A DNA stretch of 64,000 bases, taken from the NCBI GenBank assembly GCA_036265815.1, contig DATAOI010000058.1, forward strand, positions 43,561 to 107,560, read 5' to 3'. Each line of letters opens with the position of its first letter. Positions within the stretch are counted from its first letter, which is position 1. This stretch comes from Gemmatimonadales bacterium. Its GTDB lineage: Bacteria > Gemmatimonadota > Gemmatimonadetes > Gemmatimonadales > GWC2-71-9. Of this stretch, positions 8,729 through 16,892 are shown in pieces. The translations under genes were made by a program, and so were the position numbers. Under the pieces are notes generated by a model that was not told where the DNA came from, did no database searches, and saw only the letters and a program-made list of their open reading frames with translations.

Positions 8729-8950
8729 CTATTGATTCTTCTTGATGTGGTCGGTCTTCTTGGTGGTATCCACGTCGATCGACGTGTCCTTCTTCACGAC
8801 CGTGGTGTCCTTGATCCGGCTCGACTGGATCATGGTATCGGTGCCTGAACGAGTAGTGTCCCCGTTCCCGGCCGCCCCCGTCTCCCGATTTTTCTGGTTG
8901 CAGCCGACAAGTGCAAGCAGTGCGATCGCTGTGGCCAGTTTGGTGCGCAT
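8729..8950 (-). CDS. Small lipoprotein rich in Thr, Asp and Lys
   Basis: A 73-residue exported protein. MRTKLATAIALLALVGC is a lipoprotein signal with lipobox LVGC, so the mature part would be lipid-anchored in the envelope. The mature chain has no hydrophobic core and alternates Asp/Thr/Val with Lys, likely disordered. A very similar small lipoprotein lies at 54363-54611. ATG 8950 was chosen because it starts the signal peptide; the longer open frame upstream is not protein-like. It is divergent from the TetR gene. Confidence 0.75.
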   Translation of the reverse strand: MRTKLATAIALLALVGCNQKNRETGAAGNGDTTRSGTDTMIQSSRIKDTTVVKKDTSIDVDTTKKTDHIKKNQ

Positions 8951-9112
8951 ATCCAACCCCCTAAACAGGAAAAAAGAAACTGCGCTGTCCAACCGGAGCG
9001 CAGCGGCGAGCCTCCGCCGGATGGCAACTACATGCGCATATCGTACTTCGAACCCGCGGGTAAGGCGGTGACGCACCGCACGAGCCGCCCGGGGCCTCTT
9101 GCGGACTGTACT

Positions 9113-9123
9113 TAACAGCGTTA
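9113..9123. promoter_or_regulatory. Possible operator upstream of the TetR gene
   Basis: TAAC-AGC-GTTA is a short inverted repeat 13 bases before the TetR start, between divergent genes. Its position would suit autoregulation, but the arms are only four bases, so this is tentative. Confidence 0.3.
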
Positions 9124-9135
9124 GGTTAGCCGGCC

Positions 9136-9753
9136 ATGATCCCGACCACGAGGGCGCCCCAACCCCAGGAAACCCGCGCTCGCATCCTCGACGCGGCCCG
9201 GGAGATGTTCGTCAAGGAGGGTATCGAGGCGGTGACCATGCGGGCCATCGCCAAGAAGGTCGAGTACACGCCCACGGCGATCTATCATCACTTCCGGGAC
9301 AAGCATGCGTTGCTGCGGGAGCTGTGCGAGAACGACATGCGCGCGCTGGCCCAGGCATTTCAGCGGAGTGGACGGATCGAGGACCCGATCGAGCGGCTCC
9401 GACGGATTGCGCAGACCTACATCCGTTTCGGCCTGGAGAACCCCAGTCACTACCGGTTCCTCTTCATGACCGTCACGCCGGAGGTCGAGGCCGGCGTCGA
9501 GAAGGGCAATCCTGAGGAGGATGCATACAGCTTTCTCCGCCGTACCGCCGCCGAAGCGATTTCCGCCCGCCGGCTCCGGACGGAGCTGACCGACCCGGAC
9601 CAGGTGGCGCTGATGGCCTGGTCGGTCATCCATGGGATCGTGTCGCTCTCGATCGTGTTCGACAACGACGATTGGATTGCGTGGCCCGATCCGGAGAAGA
9701 CCGGGCTCGAGGGGATGGATGCGCTGATTCGGGGAATCCTGCGGGGAGGGTAG
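9136..9753 (+). CDS. TetR/AcrR family transcriptional regulator
   Basis: A 205-residue one-component repressor. The N-terminal DNA-binding domain shows the usual pattern: ILDAAREMFVKEGIEAVTMRAIA, then the recognition helix YTPTAIYHHFRDKHALL. The C-terminal ligand domain is all-helical and of the length seen in TetR_C-containing proteins; no ligand can be inferred. The gene is divergent from the small lipoprotein and has no obvious efflux or enzyme partner beside it, so its target is unknown apart from possible self-regulation through the 9113-9123 site. Confidence 0.92.
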   Translation: MIPTTRAPQPQETRARILDAAREMFVKEGIEAVTMRAIAKKVEYTPTAIYHHFRDKHALLRELCENDMRALAQAFQRSGRIEDPIERLRRIAQTYIRFGLENPSHYRFLFMTVTPEVEAGVEKGNPEEDAYSFLRRTAAEAISARRLRTELTDPDQVALMAWSVIHGIVSLSIVFDNDDWIAWPDPEKTGLEGMDALIRGILRGG

Positions 9754-9757
9754 GGGG

Positions 9758-9970
9758 TCAACCCCGCCTTTTCCTGGGTGTCACCCGGTAGGGACGCTTG
9801 TCCGAATCCCGCACAGGACCACCCCAGATCTCGGGGTGTTGATCGAACCATTCGCGCTCTTCCTCCGGCGCGTCGTTCCATCCGTTGTAATCACAAGTCA
9901 ACACGGGCCCACCAACCTTCCTCACGCGCCTGAAGAGCTGCTCCCACTTCGACGTTCGCCGGTTTCGCAC
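9758..9970 (-). CDS. Hypothetical small protein
   Basis: A 70-residue open frame from GTG 9970, ending four bases from the TetR stop in convergent orientation. Composition is protein-like (several Trp, balanced charges, WEQLFRRVRK, PEEEREWFDQHPEIWGG) and it ends in a basic tail (RVTPRKRRG). I do not recognise the family. No strong ribosome-binding site was seen. Confidence 0.5.
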   Translation of the reverse strand: MRNRRTSKWEQLFRRVRKVGGPVLTCDYNGWNDAPEEEREWFDQHPEIWGGPVRDSDKRPYRVTPRKRRG

Positions 9971-10042
9971 GGTCCGTGCCAGCCGGTAGAGGGCAAACGC
10001 CGGCCAGGCGGAAGCAGTTCCAGAACTGCTATCCTTGGGTCC

Positions 10043-12053
10043 ATGACATCGCCCGAGCTTCCCCTGCGATCGAGCCGGTGCTTCCTACCCTCCGTCAGGC
10101 GCTGGCCACCTCTACCGCCGCGGTGCTCCAGGCGCCACCCGGGGCGGGGAAGACCACGCGGGTGCCGCTCGCACTGCTGGCGGAGCCCTGGCTGGCTGGG
10201 GCTCGGATCGTGATGCTGGAGTCCCGGCGGCTCGCCGCACGGGCCTCGGCAAGGCGGATGGCGCAGATGCTGGGGGAAGAGGTCGGCGCCACGGTCGGCT
10301 ACCGAGTCCGACACGATACCCGGGTTGGCCCGCGCACCAGGGTGGAGGTGGTGACCGAGGGCGTTCTCACCCGCATGCTCCAATCCGATCGGGAGCTGGC
10401 GGGAATCGGGCTGCTCGTCTTCGACGAGTTTCACGAGCGGAGCATCCACGCGGACCTGGGCCTCGCGCTGGCGCTGCAGTCTCAAGGAATACTGCGCCCG
10501 ATCTCCGCCTGCTCGTCATGTCCGCCACCCTCGACGGCGGACCGGTGGCGGATCTCTTGGGCGGCGCGCCTGTCGTGACCAGCGAGGGACGCAGTCACCC
10601 GGTGGAAACTCGATACCTCGCCCGGCGTCCCGAGGTAGGGGTAGATGCCGCCGTCGCCCGGGTAGTGCGCGAGATCCTGGGGTCCGAGCCTGGGGATGTG
10701 CTGGTGTTCCTCCCCGGCGCGGGCGAGATCCGGAGGGTCGAGCGTCTCCTCGAGGGTGTTCCCGCTGCTGTCATCCCGTTTGCACGGCAACCTCTCTCCG
10801 GAGCAGCAGGATCGAGCCATCAGGCCGAGCCTGCCGGGCCACGGGAAAGTGGTGCTCGCGACCTCGATCCCTGAGACCAGCCTGACGATCGAGGGCGTCC
10901 GCATCGTGGTGGATTCGGGACTCGCCAGAGTCCCTCGGTATTCCCCACGCAGGGGGATGACCCGCCTGGCGACCGTCCGGGTGTCCCGCGCGTCGACCGA
11001 CCAGCGGCGCGGCCGGGCCGGTCGGCTGGGGCCGGGAGTGTGCTGCCGGCTCTGGGCCGCGCATGAAGACCACCAGCTCCTACCCCGGGAAACTCCGGAG
11101 ATCCTGGACGCCGATCTCGCGGCCCTCGCGCTGGAGCTGGCGCTTGCCGGCGTGGCCGATCCGGCGGAGCTCGCTTGGCCGGACTCGCCCCCGCCCGCGT
11201 CCTATAGCGAGGCGCGGCTGCTGCTTCGCCAGCTCGGCGCACTGGATCGCGAAGGGCGGCTGACCGTCCACGACCGGGAGATGACCCGCTTCGCGCTCCA
11301 TCCGCGCCTTGCCCATATGGTCATACGGGGGCGGGAGCTCGGTGCCGGCGGCCTGGCGTGCGAGCTGGCAACGCGGTCGTCAGTACCCGGCGGGTTCGGC
11401 TGGGCGCGCTGGTTCTGAGGGAGGTGCCGCTGCAGGGGCCCGATCCGGACCAGGTGACCGCCGTACTTCTCGATGGAATCAGGCGGAGCGGTCTCGAGAG
11501 TTTGCCCTGGACTGACGACGCCCGCCGGCTGCAGCACCGGCTGGTTTTCCTCCACCGGCTGGACCATAGCTCGACCGACTGCTCCGATAGGGCGCTGTTG
11601 GACACGCGGTCCGTATGGCTCGGGCCGCACCTGGCGGGATTCCGGCGGTTGGACGACCTCGGCCGACTGAATCTGGCCAACATCCTCCTCGGGCTGCTGC
11701 CGGGACCAGCGCGCCGCTCTGGATGACTGGGCGCCGAGTCATGTACAGGTGGCGAGTGGGTCTCGGATCCCAGTGGATTACTCGGATCCCGCAGTCCCCG
11801 TTCTGGCGGTCCGCCTGCAGGAGGTGTTCGGAATGACCGAGACGCCCCGGCTGGGTCGAGGGCGGATTCCCGTGACCCTGCATCTGCTCTCGCCGGCCCG
11901 CCGTCGGGTACAAGTGACGCGTGACCTCGCGGGGTTTTGGCGAACCACTTACTTCGAGGTGAGAAAGGATCTGCGGGGCCGGTACCCCAAGCACATTGGC
12001 CCGACGATCCCCTGCACGCCGAGCCTACCAGCCGGACGAAGCGAGCGAGGTAG
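10043..12053 (+). pseudogene. hrpB: Decayed ATP-dependent helicase HrpB
   Basis: HrpB is a DEAH-box helicase of about 800-840 residues. All its landmarks are here but spread over three frames: [10 protein letters not shown] (Walker A), DEFHERS (DEAH-like box), [28 protein letters not shown] (motif VI), and the HrpB C-terminal domain with RDLAGFWR and EVRKDLRGRYPKH. Frame changes are needed near 10060, 10497, 10782, 11713 and 12001; the first three sit in short C or T runs. Near 11365 the text jumps from GGLACELA directly to VRLGALVL, skipping roughly 140 residues present in intact homologues. The missing block argues for true decay rather than only base-calling error. ATG 10043 is the likely ancestral start. 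Confidence 0.88.
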
Positions 12054-12183
12054 AGGGCGGGAACAGTGCGCCCTGAGGGTGTGTTATGTCACCGTGTTAG
12101 TGCGTCTTGTCGCCGGCATTTGCAACGATCCTTGGGGCCCATTCATCGTGACCTCTGAGTCGACGAGGGTGCAGAGGTAGCCA

Positions 12184-12233
12184 GGTTCCGCTGCCGGCTC
12201 GATTGGGAACCAGAGGTTAATTAATTCGTAACC
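12184..12233. promoter_or_regulatory. AT-rich inverted repeats upstream of the sigma factor gene
   Basis: GGTTCC (12184-12189) pairs with GGAACC (12206-12211), followed by GGTTA (12215-12219) with TAACC (12229-12233) around the AT-rich TTAATTAATT. This is the only AT-rich stretch between the hrpB remnant and the sigma gene and probably holds its promoter. I could not fix -35/-10 boxes. Confidence 0.3.
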
Positions 12234-12291
12234 CCTTGGCGGAATTGTAGTTGTCACCATCAGCTGGGTCCGCAGACAGGAGTCCGACAAA

Positions 12292-13176
12292 GTGGCAGTC
12301 AAGAAGCGTGCGCGTCGAGGACGAGTTTCCCCCCTCCCCAAGGCGGTGGACGAGGGGCGGGAGAGCCTGGACTTTTACCTCCAGGAGATTAGCCGAATTC
12401 CGCTCCTTTCGGTGCAGGAGGAGTCGGCCGTGGCCCGTCGTGCCTTCAAGGGAGACGTCGAGGCCCAAGAGAAGCTCGCCCGGCATAACGTGAGGTTCGT
12501 GGTCTCGGTGGCGAAAAAGTTCCAGAACCGTGGGGTCCCGCTCATGGACCTCATCGGCGAGGGGAACGTCGGCCTGATGACTGCGGCGCGGAAGTTCGAC
12601 CCGGATCGCGGCGTGAAATTCATCTCCTACGCCGTCTGGTGGATCCGCCAGGCGATTCAGGCGGCGATCGCGCGCCATGGCCGCCCGGTCCGGGTGCCGC
12701 TCAACCGCACGGCCGACCTCAATCGGCTCGGCCGCGCCACCACGCTGCTGGCCGAGCGGCTGGGCCGGGCTCCCACGACGGAGGAGCTGGTGGCGGCCAC
12801 CGGGCTGACCCGGGATGCGGTGCGCTCGCTGAGCGCGCTCCACATCGAGGCGGTCCGGCTGGATCATCCCGTACGGGAGACCGACGATCGGGGCAGGATG
12901 GAACGGTTCGTACCCACCACCCAGGAAAGCACTGACTCGGCGGCCCTGGTGAGCAGCCAGACCACCGATCTCGACGCGGCCCTGGCGGCGCTCCCGCCCC
13001 GTGATGCGAAGGTGCTCCGGCTCTATTTCGGGCTAGACGACGGCAAGACGCGGACGCTGGAGGAGATCGGCCAGATGATGGGAGTCACCCGCGAGCGGAT
13101 CAGGCAGCTCCGCGATCGGGCGCTGCGACAGCTCCGGGAGCAGCACGGTGACAAGCTGAGGGATCTCGCCGCCTGA
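12292..13176 (+). CDS. RpoD-family sigma-70 factor
   Basis: Directs RNA polymerase to promoters. The 294-residue product lacks the long region 1.1 of classical primary sigma factors. It begins with region 1.2 (SLDFYLQEISRIPLLS), then region 2 (RFVVSVAKKFQNRGVPLMDLIGEGNVGL, FISYAVWWIRQAI), region 3 (APTTEELVAATGL) and region 4 with the -35 helix (TLEEIGQMMGVTRERIRQL). Start GTG 12292 has AGGAG nine bases upstream. A strong intrinsic terminator follows. Size suggests a group 2 (RpoS/HrdB-like) or compact SigA-type factor; which one cannot be told without the rest of the genome. Confidence 0.92.
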   Translation: MAVKKRARRGRVSPLPKAVDEGRESLDFYLQEISRIPLLSVQEESAVARRAFKGDVEAQEKLARHNVRFVVSVAKKFQNRGVPLMDLIGEGNVGLMTAARKFDPDRGVKFISYAVWWIRQAIQAAIARHGRPVRVPLNRTADLNRLGRATTLLAERLGRAPTTEELVAATGLTRDAVRSLSALHIEAVRLDHPVRETDDRGRMERFVPTTQESTDSAALVSSQTTDLDAALAALPPRDAKVLRLYFGLDDGKTRTLEEIGQMMGVTRERIRQLRDRALRQLREQHGDKLRDLAA

Positions 13177-13192
13177 AGCCCCCGATGTAACC

Positions 13193-13234
13193 ACGAGCCC
13201 CGCCAGGCATTGCATCGGCGGGGCTCGTTTTCTT
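13193..13234 (+). terminator. Rho-independent terminator of the sigma factor gene
   Basis: ACGAGCCCCGCC (13193-13204) pairs perfectly with 13217-13228 around a 12-base loop, followed by a T-rich tail TTTTCTT. It is the clearest intrinsic terminator in the window. Confidence 0.9.
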
Positions 13235-13323
13235 GTCGGTGTCGGAAATCTGCCACTGGACGCCAGGGGGCTTTCCCTCAATACTACGAGTGCTCCCCCG
13301 ATTACCTGCGCTAGAGGCTCGTT

Positions 13324-13773
13324 GTGCACTCTCCCTCGCGGATTCAGAACGCCCTACGGGCGCACCTCGCCGAGCACTTCGAGCTTCTGCTCACCACCTG
13401 CGGAGTGTTGATCGCGATCGCCGTCACGTTCGCTCAACTCAGTCAGGGGGTCCAGGGGCTCGCACTGACGTATCTCATCTGGCTCCAGGGGTTCATCCTC
13501 TGGGCGGTGCATCGCTACAGTCTGCTGGGCCGCCAGCGCCTGATCCGGAAGCTCCGGCTCATGCTCCAGGACAAGGTCAACAATCAGCTCACGGTGCTGG
13601 TCGGAGTGGCCGAGCTATCCGGGCGGGACCACGCGGTCAACGATGCCGCCGACATCGAGGTGGCCCTCACCGCCGCCAAGACCGTGTCTCAGGAGCTCGA
13701 CGGCCTCTCCATGGAGTCGCTCCGTAGCTGGGAAAGACGTTACGCCAGGTTCATTCCCCTGGCGCTGCGCTGA
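13324..13773 (+). CDS. Two-helix membrane protein with a DHp-like helix, no kinase domain
   Basis: A 149-residue protein from GTG 13324. Two adjacent hydrophobic segments (about 20-40 and 44-62) form a hairpin anchor. A cytoplasmic helix follows with LQDKVNNQLTVLVGVAEL, which resembles the dimerisation/phosphoacceptor helix of some histidine kinases (H-x-L-N-N-x-L-T) with Lys in the His position. No ATPase domain follows; the chain stops after about 45 further residues. It could be a degenerate sensor, a kinase partner, or unrelated. It stands alone. Confidence 0.6.
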   Translation: MHSPSRIQNALRAHLAEHFELLLTTCGVLIAIAVTFAQLSQGVQGLALTYLIWLQGFILWAVHRYSLLGRQRLIRKLRLMLQDKVNNQLTVLVGVAELSGRDHAVNDAADIEVALTAAKTVSQELDGLSMESLRSWERRYARFIPLALR

Positions 13774-13952
13774 GCTCAATCCCTGCAAAACTGACGGGCG
13801 TTTTGCGAGTGCCGGCCGGATCGTGGCTGGCGCTCGGGGCGGTTCTGCCGACCGGCTCCCGGTTCCCCCCGGGGGACTGAATATTGCTTGCGGCAGAGGA
13901 TCCGGCCCTATCCAGACCGGATTCGTCCCGCCACCAGCCGGAGTCCCCCTAG

Positions 13953-15215
13953 ATGACGGTGCCCAGCCAGATGTCGCTGCGCCGGATACCCGAGGCGCTG
14001 CACCTCCAGGTCAGGGTCGCCTATGCCGCGGCGTGGGAAGCGCTGATCGCGACGCATACCGCGGAAGCGCTGCAATTCCTCTGTGAGTTCGCCTCCCGGA
14101 TCGCGGTCCTTCACGCGATGGATCTCTACTTTCAGGTGACCGCGGTGCCGGAGGCAATGCAGGAGGTGGTGCGCTCCCGGACCTTCACCGCCCTTGAGCT
14201 CGAGTCGCTGCCGCCTCTGGGGCAGTTCCCGGTGCTGGCGGGCTGGCACCGCTTCCGGCCCGACCTGGTGATCGAGCATCAGCGCTACCGCCGCCGGTAT
14301 CAGGAGAAGACCTTCGAGCTGGCCCGGATGGTCGGGGCGCGCGCCGCCGAAGCGGTGGTCGGGACCCACGTCGAGAACGCGATCGGGTTTACCCGGCTGC
14401 TCAAGGGGATCATGTCGGTGGGTCAGGCCACGGATCATTATCTGCGCGAGTTCGGCTTGCCCGCGAGCGTGGCCCAGATGGTATCGCAGCGGGTCCAGGC
14501 GCGCGTGGCCGGCGAGCAGCTCACCGCCCAATACGACGAGCCGATACCGCCCAGCCTGGACGGTCAAGCGGCCGGATCGGGCTTCCCCGAGCCGGCCGCC
14601 GACGGCGCCTGGACGCCGTGTTTTGCTGCTGCCTCTCCTCGATCAGGCGGCCTGTTTCGCGGTGCCGGTCATCGCCCCGGCCAGCACCTCGGAGAGGTAG
14701 CCGAGCACGGCGCCGGCCACCAGTGCGATGACGGTCCTGATCCATTCCCCGTTGGCCCCGACCACGACACTCACGGCAGTTGCCGCCCCGAGGAAGGCGC
14801 CGGGGATGAAGCTCAAGAGCGAGATCTTGGCCTGCAGGACCATGATGAACGCCGCGATCCCGACCATGGCGGACAGCACTGGCAACCCGCCACCGAACCG
14901 GTTGGCGGCCGTCAGCGCCAGGTAGGCCCAGAGGACTCCCGAGAGATTGGAGGCGATGGTCTTGGTCAGGCCGGCCATCTTTCCGCCCGCGGCGAAGAAA
15001 CTGCCCCACGCCACGATGCCGGCCCAGACCGGAAGCGCGCCGGGTCCGAGAGCCACGTAAGTCCAGCCTGCGATCAGGATGCCGATACTGATGCCGAGTG
15101 CGAGCAGCACGTCCACGGGACACCTCCGGGGATGAAGGGTCAGGAGCTCGAGGCCGAACGAGCGAACGGGCAGCATCTGCTGGGAAGGCAGGGAGAGCGT
15201 ATCACCAGAAGCTGA
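13953..15215 (+). CDS. Unknown helical protein; 3' half of the frame is antisense to a DUF1097 gene
   Basis: The first ~225 codons read like a real, mostly helical protein (AAWEALIATHTAEALQFLCEFASRIAVLHAMD, FTRLLKGIMSVGQATDHYLREFG). I do not recognise the family. From about 14630 onward the frame runs opposite to the well-supported minus-strand DUF1097 gene and turns into a His/Gly/Glu-rich shadow translation. The true product therefore probably ends near 14640 and its original stop has been lost, perhaps by a small indel. Start ATG 13953 has no strong ribosome-binding site. Confidence 0.55.
   Translation: MTVPSQMSLRRIPEALHLQVRVAYAAAWEALIATHTAEALQFLCEFASRIAVLHAMDLYFQVTAVPEAMQEVVRSRTFTALELESLPPLGQFPVLAGWHRFRPDLVIEHQRYRRRYQEKTFELARMVGARAAEAVVGTHVENAIGFTRLLKGIMSVGQATDHYLREFGLPASVAQMVSQRVQARVAGEQLTAQYDEPIPPSLDGQAAGSGFPEPAADGAWTPCFAAASPRSGGLFRGAGHRPGQHLGEVAEHGAGHQCDDGPDPFPVGPDHDTHGSCRPEEGAGDEAQERDLGLQDHDERRDPDHGGQHWQPATEPVGGRQRQVGPEDSREIGGDGLGQAGHLSARGEETAPRHDAGPDRKRAGSESHVSPACDQDADTDAECEQHVHGTPPGMKGQELEAERANGQHLLGRQGERITRS
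14643..15116 (-). CDS. DUF1097 family membrane protein
   Basis: A 157-residue integral membrane protein with about five hydrophobic helices and the small-residue-rich segments typical of DUF1097 (YcdZ-like): VDVLLALGISIGILIAGW, WAGIVAWGSFFAAGGK and SFIPGAFLGAATA. Function is unknown. Start GTG 15116 follows GGAGG with six bases between; the frame is open further upstream but those residues are not membrane-like. It is convergent with the 13953 gene, whose open frame overlaps it fully. Confidence 0.8.
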   Translation of the reverse strand: MDVLLALGISIGILIAGWTYVALGPGALPVWAGIVAWGSFFAAGGKMAGLTKTIASNLSGVLWAYLALTAANRFGGGLPVLSAMVGIAAFIMVLQAKISLLSFIPGAFLGAATAVSVVVGANGEWIRTVIALVAGAVLGYLSEVLAGAMTGTAKQAA

Positions 15216-15391
15216 GAGCGTCAAGGATTGCACCGGCCCGGCTGGATCGGAACTGTCGGGCGAATTGCTCTGCGTCGCTTCGTTTGTTTACTCGTAAGGC
15301 TCTGCGGCGCCACCGGTTGCAACTTGGCGTGCCACTTGCTTAGAATTGTGCCGGATATTCCTGTCCGACCCCGTTTCAGATCGAGTCGTTC

Positions 15392-16882
15392 ATGATCCGA
15401 GCACGTACTCGGGCTCTGGCCGTCGTCTGCCTGGTGGCGGGCGCTGCCACGACCGCATCCCTGTCAGCCCAGACCCTTCCGTCGGGAGAGCGCGACGCGC
15501 TCGACGGGTGGTACCGGCGTACCGTCCAGCGGACGCCGGGCGGACTATGGGGCATCGCGGTCGGGACCATGGACGGCAAGATCCTGTGGAGCGCCAGCCC
15601 GGAGCTCGAGATGGTGCCGGCGTCCACGGCCAAGCTCTTCACCACCGGGTTCTCCCGTGCGCGGGTGGGGGGCAACTCGCGGATCACCACGAGAGTGGTC
15701 GGCGATGGCGCGCTGGATCGGAACTCGGGCCGCTGGCAGGGCGCATGGGCGCTGGAGCTCGGCGGTGATCCGACGCTCGAGCGGTCCGGCCGCAACGGGC
15801 CCAAGCTGCTCGAGCTTGCCCGCCGGCTCCGCGAGCGCGGGGTGCGAATACTGGACGGTCCGCTGGCGCTCACCAGTCGCACCGGACCCGCGGCGTCGAG
15901 CTACCCAGTCACCTGGTCCACCGAGTTTCAGGGTCAGCTCTACGCTCCGCCGGTGGGGCCGGTCACGCTGCACGAGAATACCGTCTCGCTCACCTTCAGG
16001 CCCGGCCGCGACGTCGGCTCGCCGCCCCTGCTGGTGAGCGCGTATCCCGCGGGGGTCGACCGGCTGGTCCGGATTGCCGCCACCACGGTCGGCGGAAGCG
16101 GCAGCCGGCTTTCGCTCCTGCCGGCGCCGGACGGTGGCTGGACCCTGGTGGGAAGGATCGGACTGTACCGGAGGACGGCGGGTCTTTCGGCGGTGGCGTA
16201 CGATCCGGCCCGGCTGCTCACCGTGGTGTGGGCCGCGGCGCTGGAGCGGGCCGGCATCCGTTGGGTCAACCCGGGGGGACCGGTCGCCTTCACGCCCCGC
16301 ACCACGACGGTGCTGGCACAGGTGGAGTCCGCGCCGTTCGACAGCGTGGCGACGGAGGTCAACCGCCGCAGTCTCAACATCGGAGCGGAGCTGATGCTGC
16401 AGTGGGCGGCCGGCAGTCAGACCGCTGGGCCCGAGCTGGTGACACAGCACGTCCGCGAGGTGGTGGGTCCCTCGGCGCGGGTGCTGCTGGTGGATGGGAG
16501 CGGACTCAGCGATCTCGATCGGATCAGCCCGCTCACCCAGGTGCTCTACCTGGCGCGCTACCCGCAGCTCCCCGGCAACCAGGGCTACCCGATGCTGCTC
16601 CCGGCCAACGGCACCGGGACGCTTCGGAACCTGCGCCAGGGAATGCATCGGGGCGTGGTGCACGCCAAGACGGGTACTCTGGAGAACGTCGCCGCCCTGG
16701 CCGGGTACCTCGGCCGCCCTGATGGCGTGTTGGTCATCTCGCTGATGTACAACGGACGCCGGATTCACGCCGCGCGGGCCGCCGAGTGGGAGATGTTTCG
16801 GCTGCTCGGCGCCGAGGGCGTGACCCTGAGCGGCATGCTGGAGACCCAAATGGGCGGCACCAGCACGAAGGCGGAAGAGTAG
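15392..16882 (+). CDS. dacB: D-alanyl-D-alanine carboxypeptidase/endopeptidase, PBP4 type (S13)
   Basis: Periplasmic penicillin-binding protein that trims stem peptides or cuts cross-links. The 496-residue product has a signal peptide (ALAVVCLVAGAATTASLSAQ), the active-site motif STAK at 78-81, SLN at 327-329 and KTG at 426-428. The large insertion between the first two motifs and the overall length match the PBP4/DacB family. The upstream 15117-15391 gap must hold divergent promoters for it and the DUF1097 gene. The stop is 10 bases from the convergent AlaX-like gene. Confidence 0.93.
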   Translation: MIRARTRALAVVCLVAGAATTASLSAQTLPSGERDALDGWYRRTVQRTPGGLWGIAVGTMDGKILWSASPELEMVPASTAKLFTTGFSRARVGGNSRITTRVVGDGALDRNSGRWQGAWALELGGDPTLERSGRNGPKLLELARRLRERGVRILDGPLALTSRTGPAASSYPVTWSTEFQGQLYAPPVGPVTLHENTVSLTFRPGRDVGSPPLLVSAYPAGVDRLVRIAATTVGGSGSRLSLLPAPDGGWTLVGRIGLYRRTAGLSAVAYDPARLLTVVWAAALERAGIRWVNPGGPVAFTPRTTTVLAQVESAPFDSVATEVNRRSLNIGAELMLQWAAGSQTAGPELVTQHVREVVGPSARVLLVDGSGLSDLDRISPLTQVLYLARYPQLPGNQGYPMLLPANGTGTLRNLRQGMHRGVVHAKTGTLENVAALAGYLGRPDGVLVISLMYNGRRIHAARAAEWEMFRLLGAEGVTLSGMLETQMGGTSTKAEE

Positions 16883-16892
16883 CGCCGCCGAG

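Noticed and set aside
12054..12291. Possible tRNA or small RNA gene between the hrpB remnant and the sigma gene
   Set aside because: Two hairpins are present but no cloverleaf, T-loop or CCA-like end.
15120..15391. Riboswitch upstream of the PBP4 gene
   Set aside because: No conserved aptamer core recognised; only unremarkable intergenic sequence.
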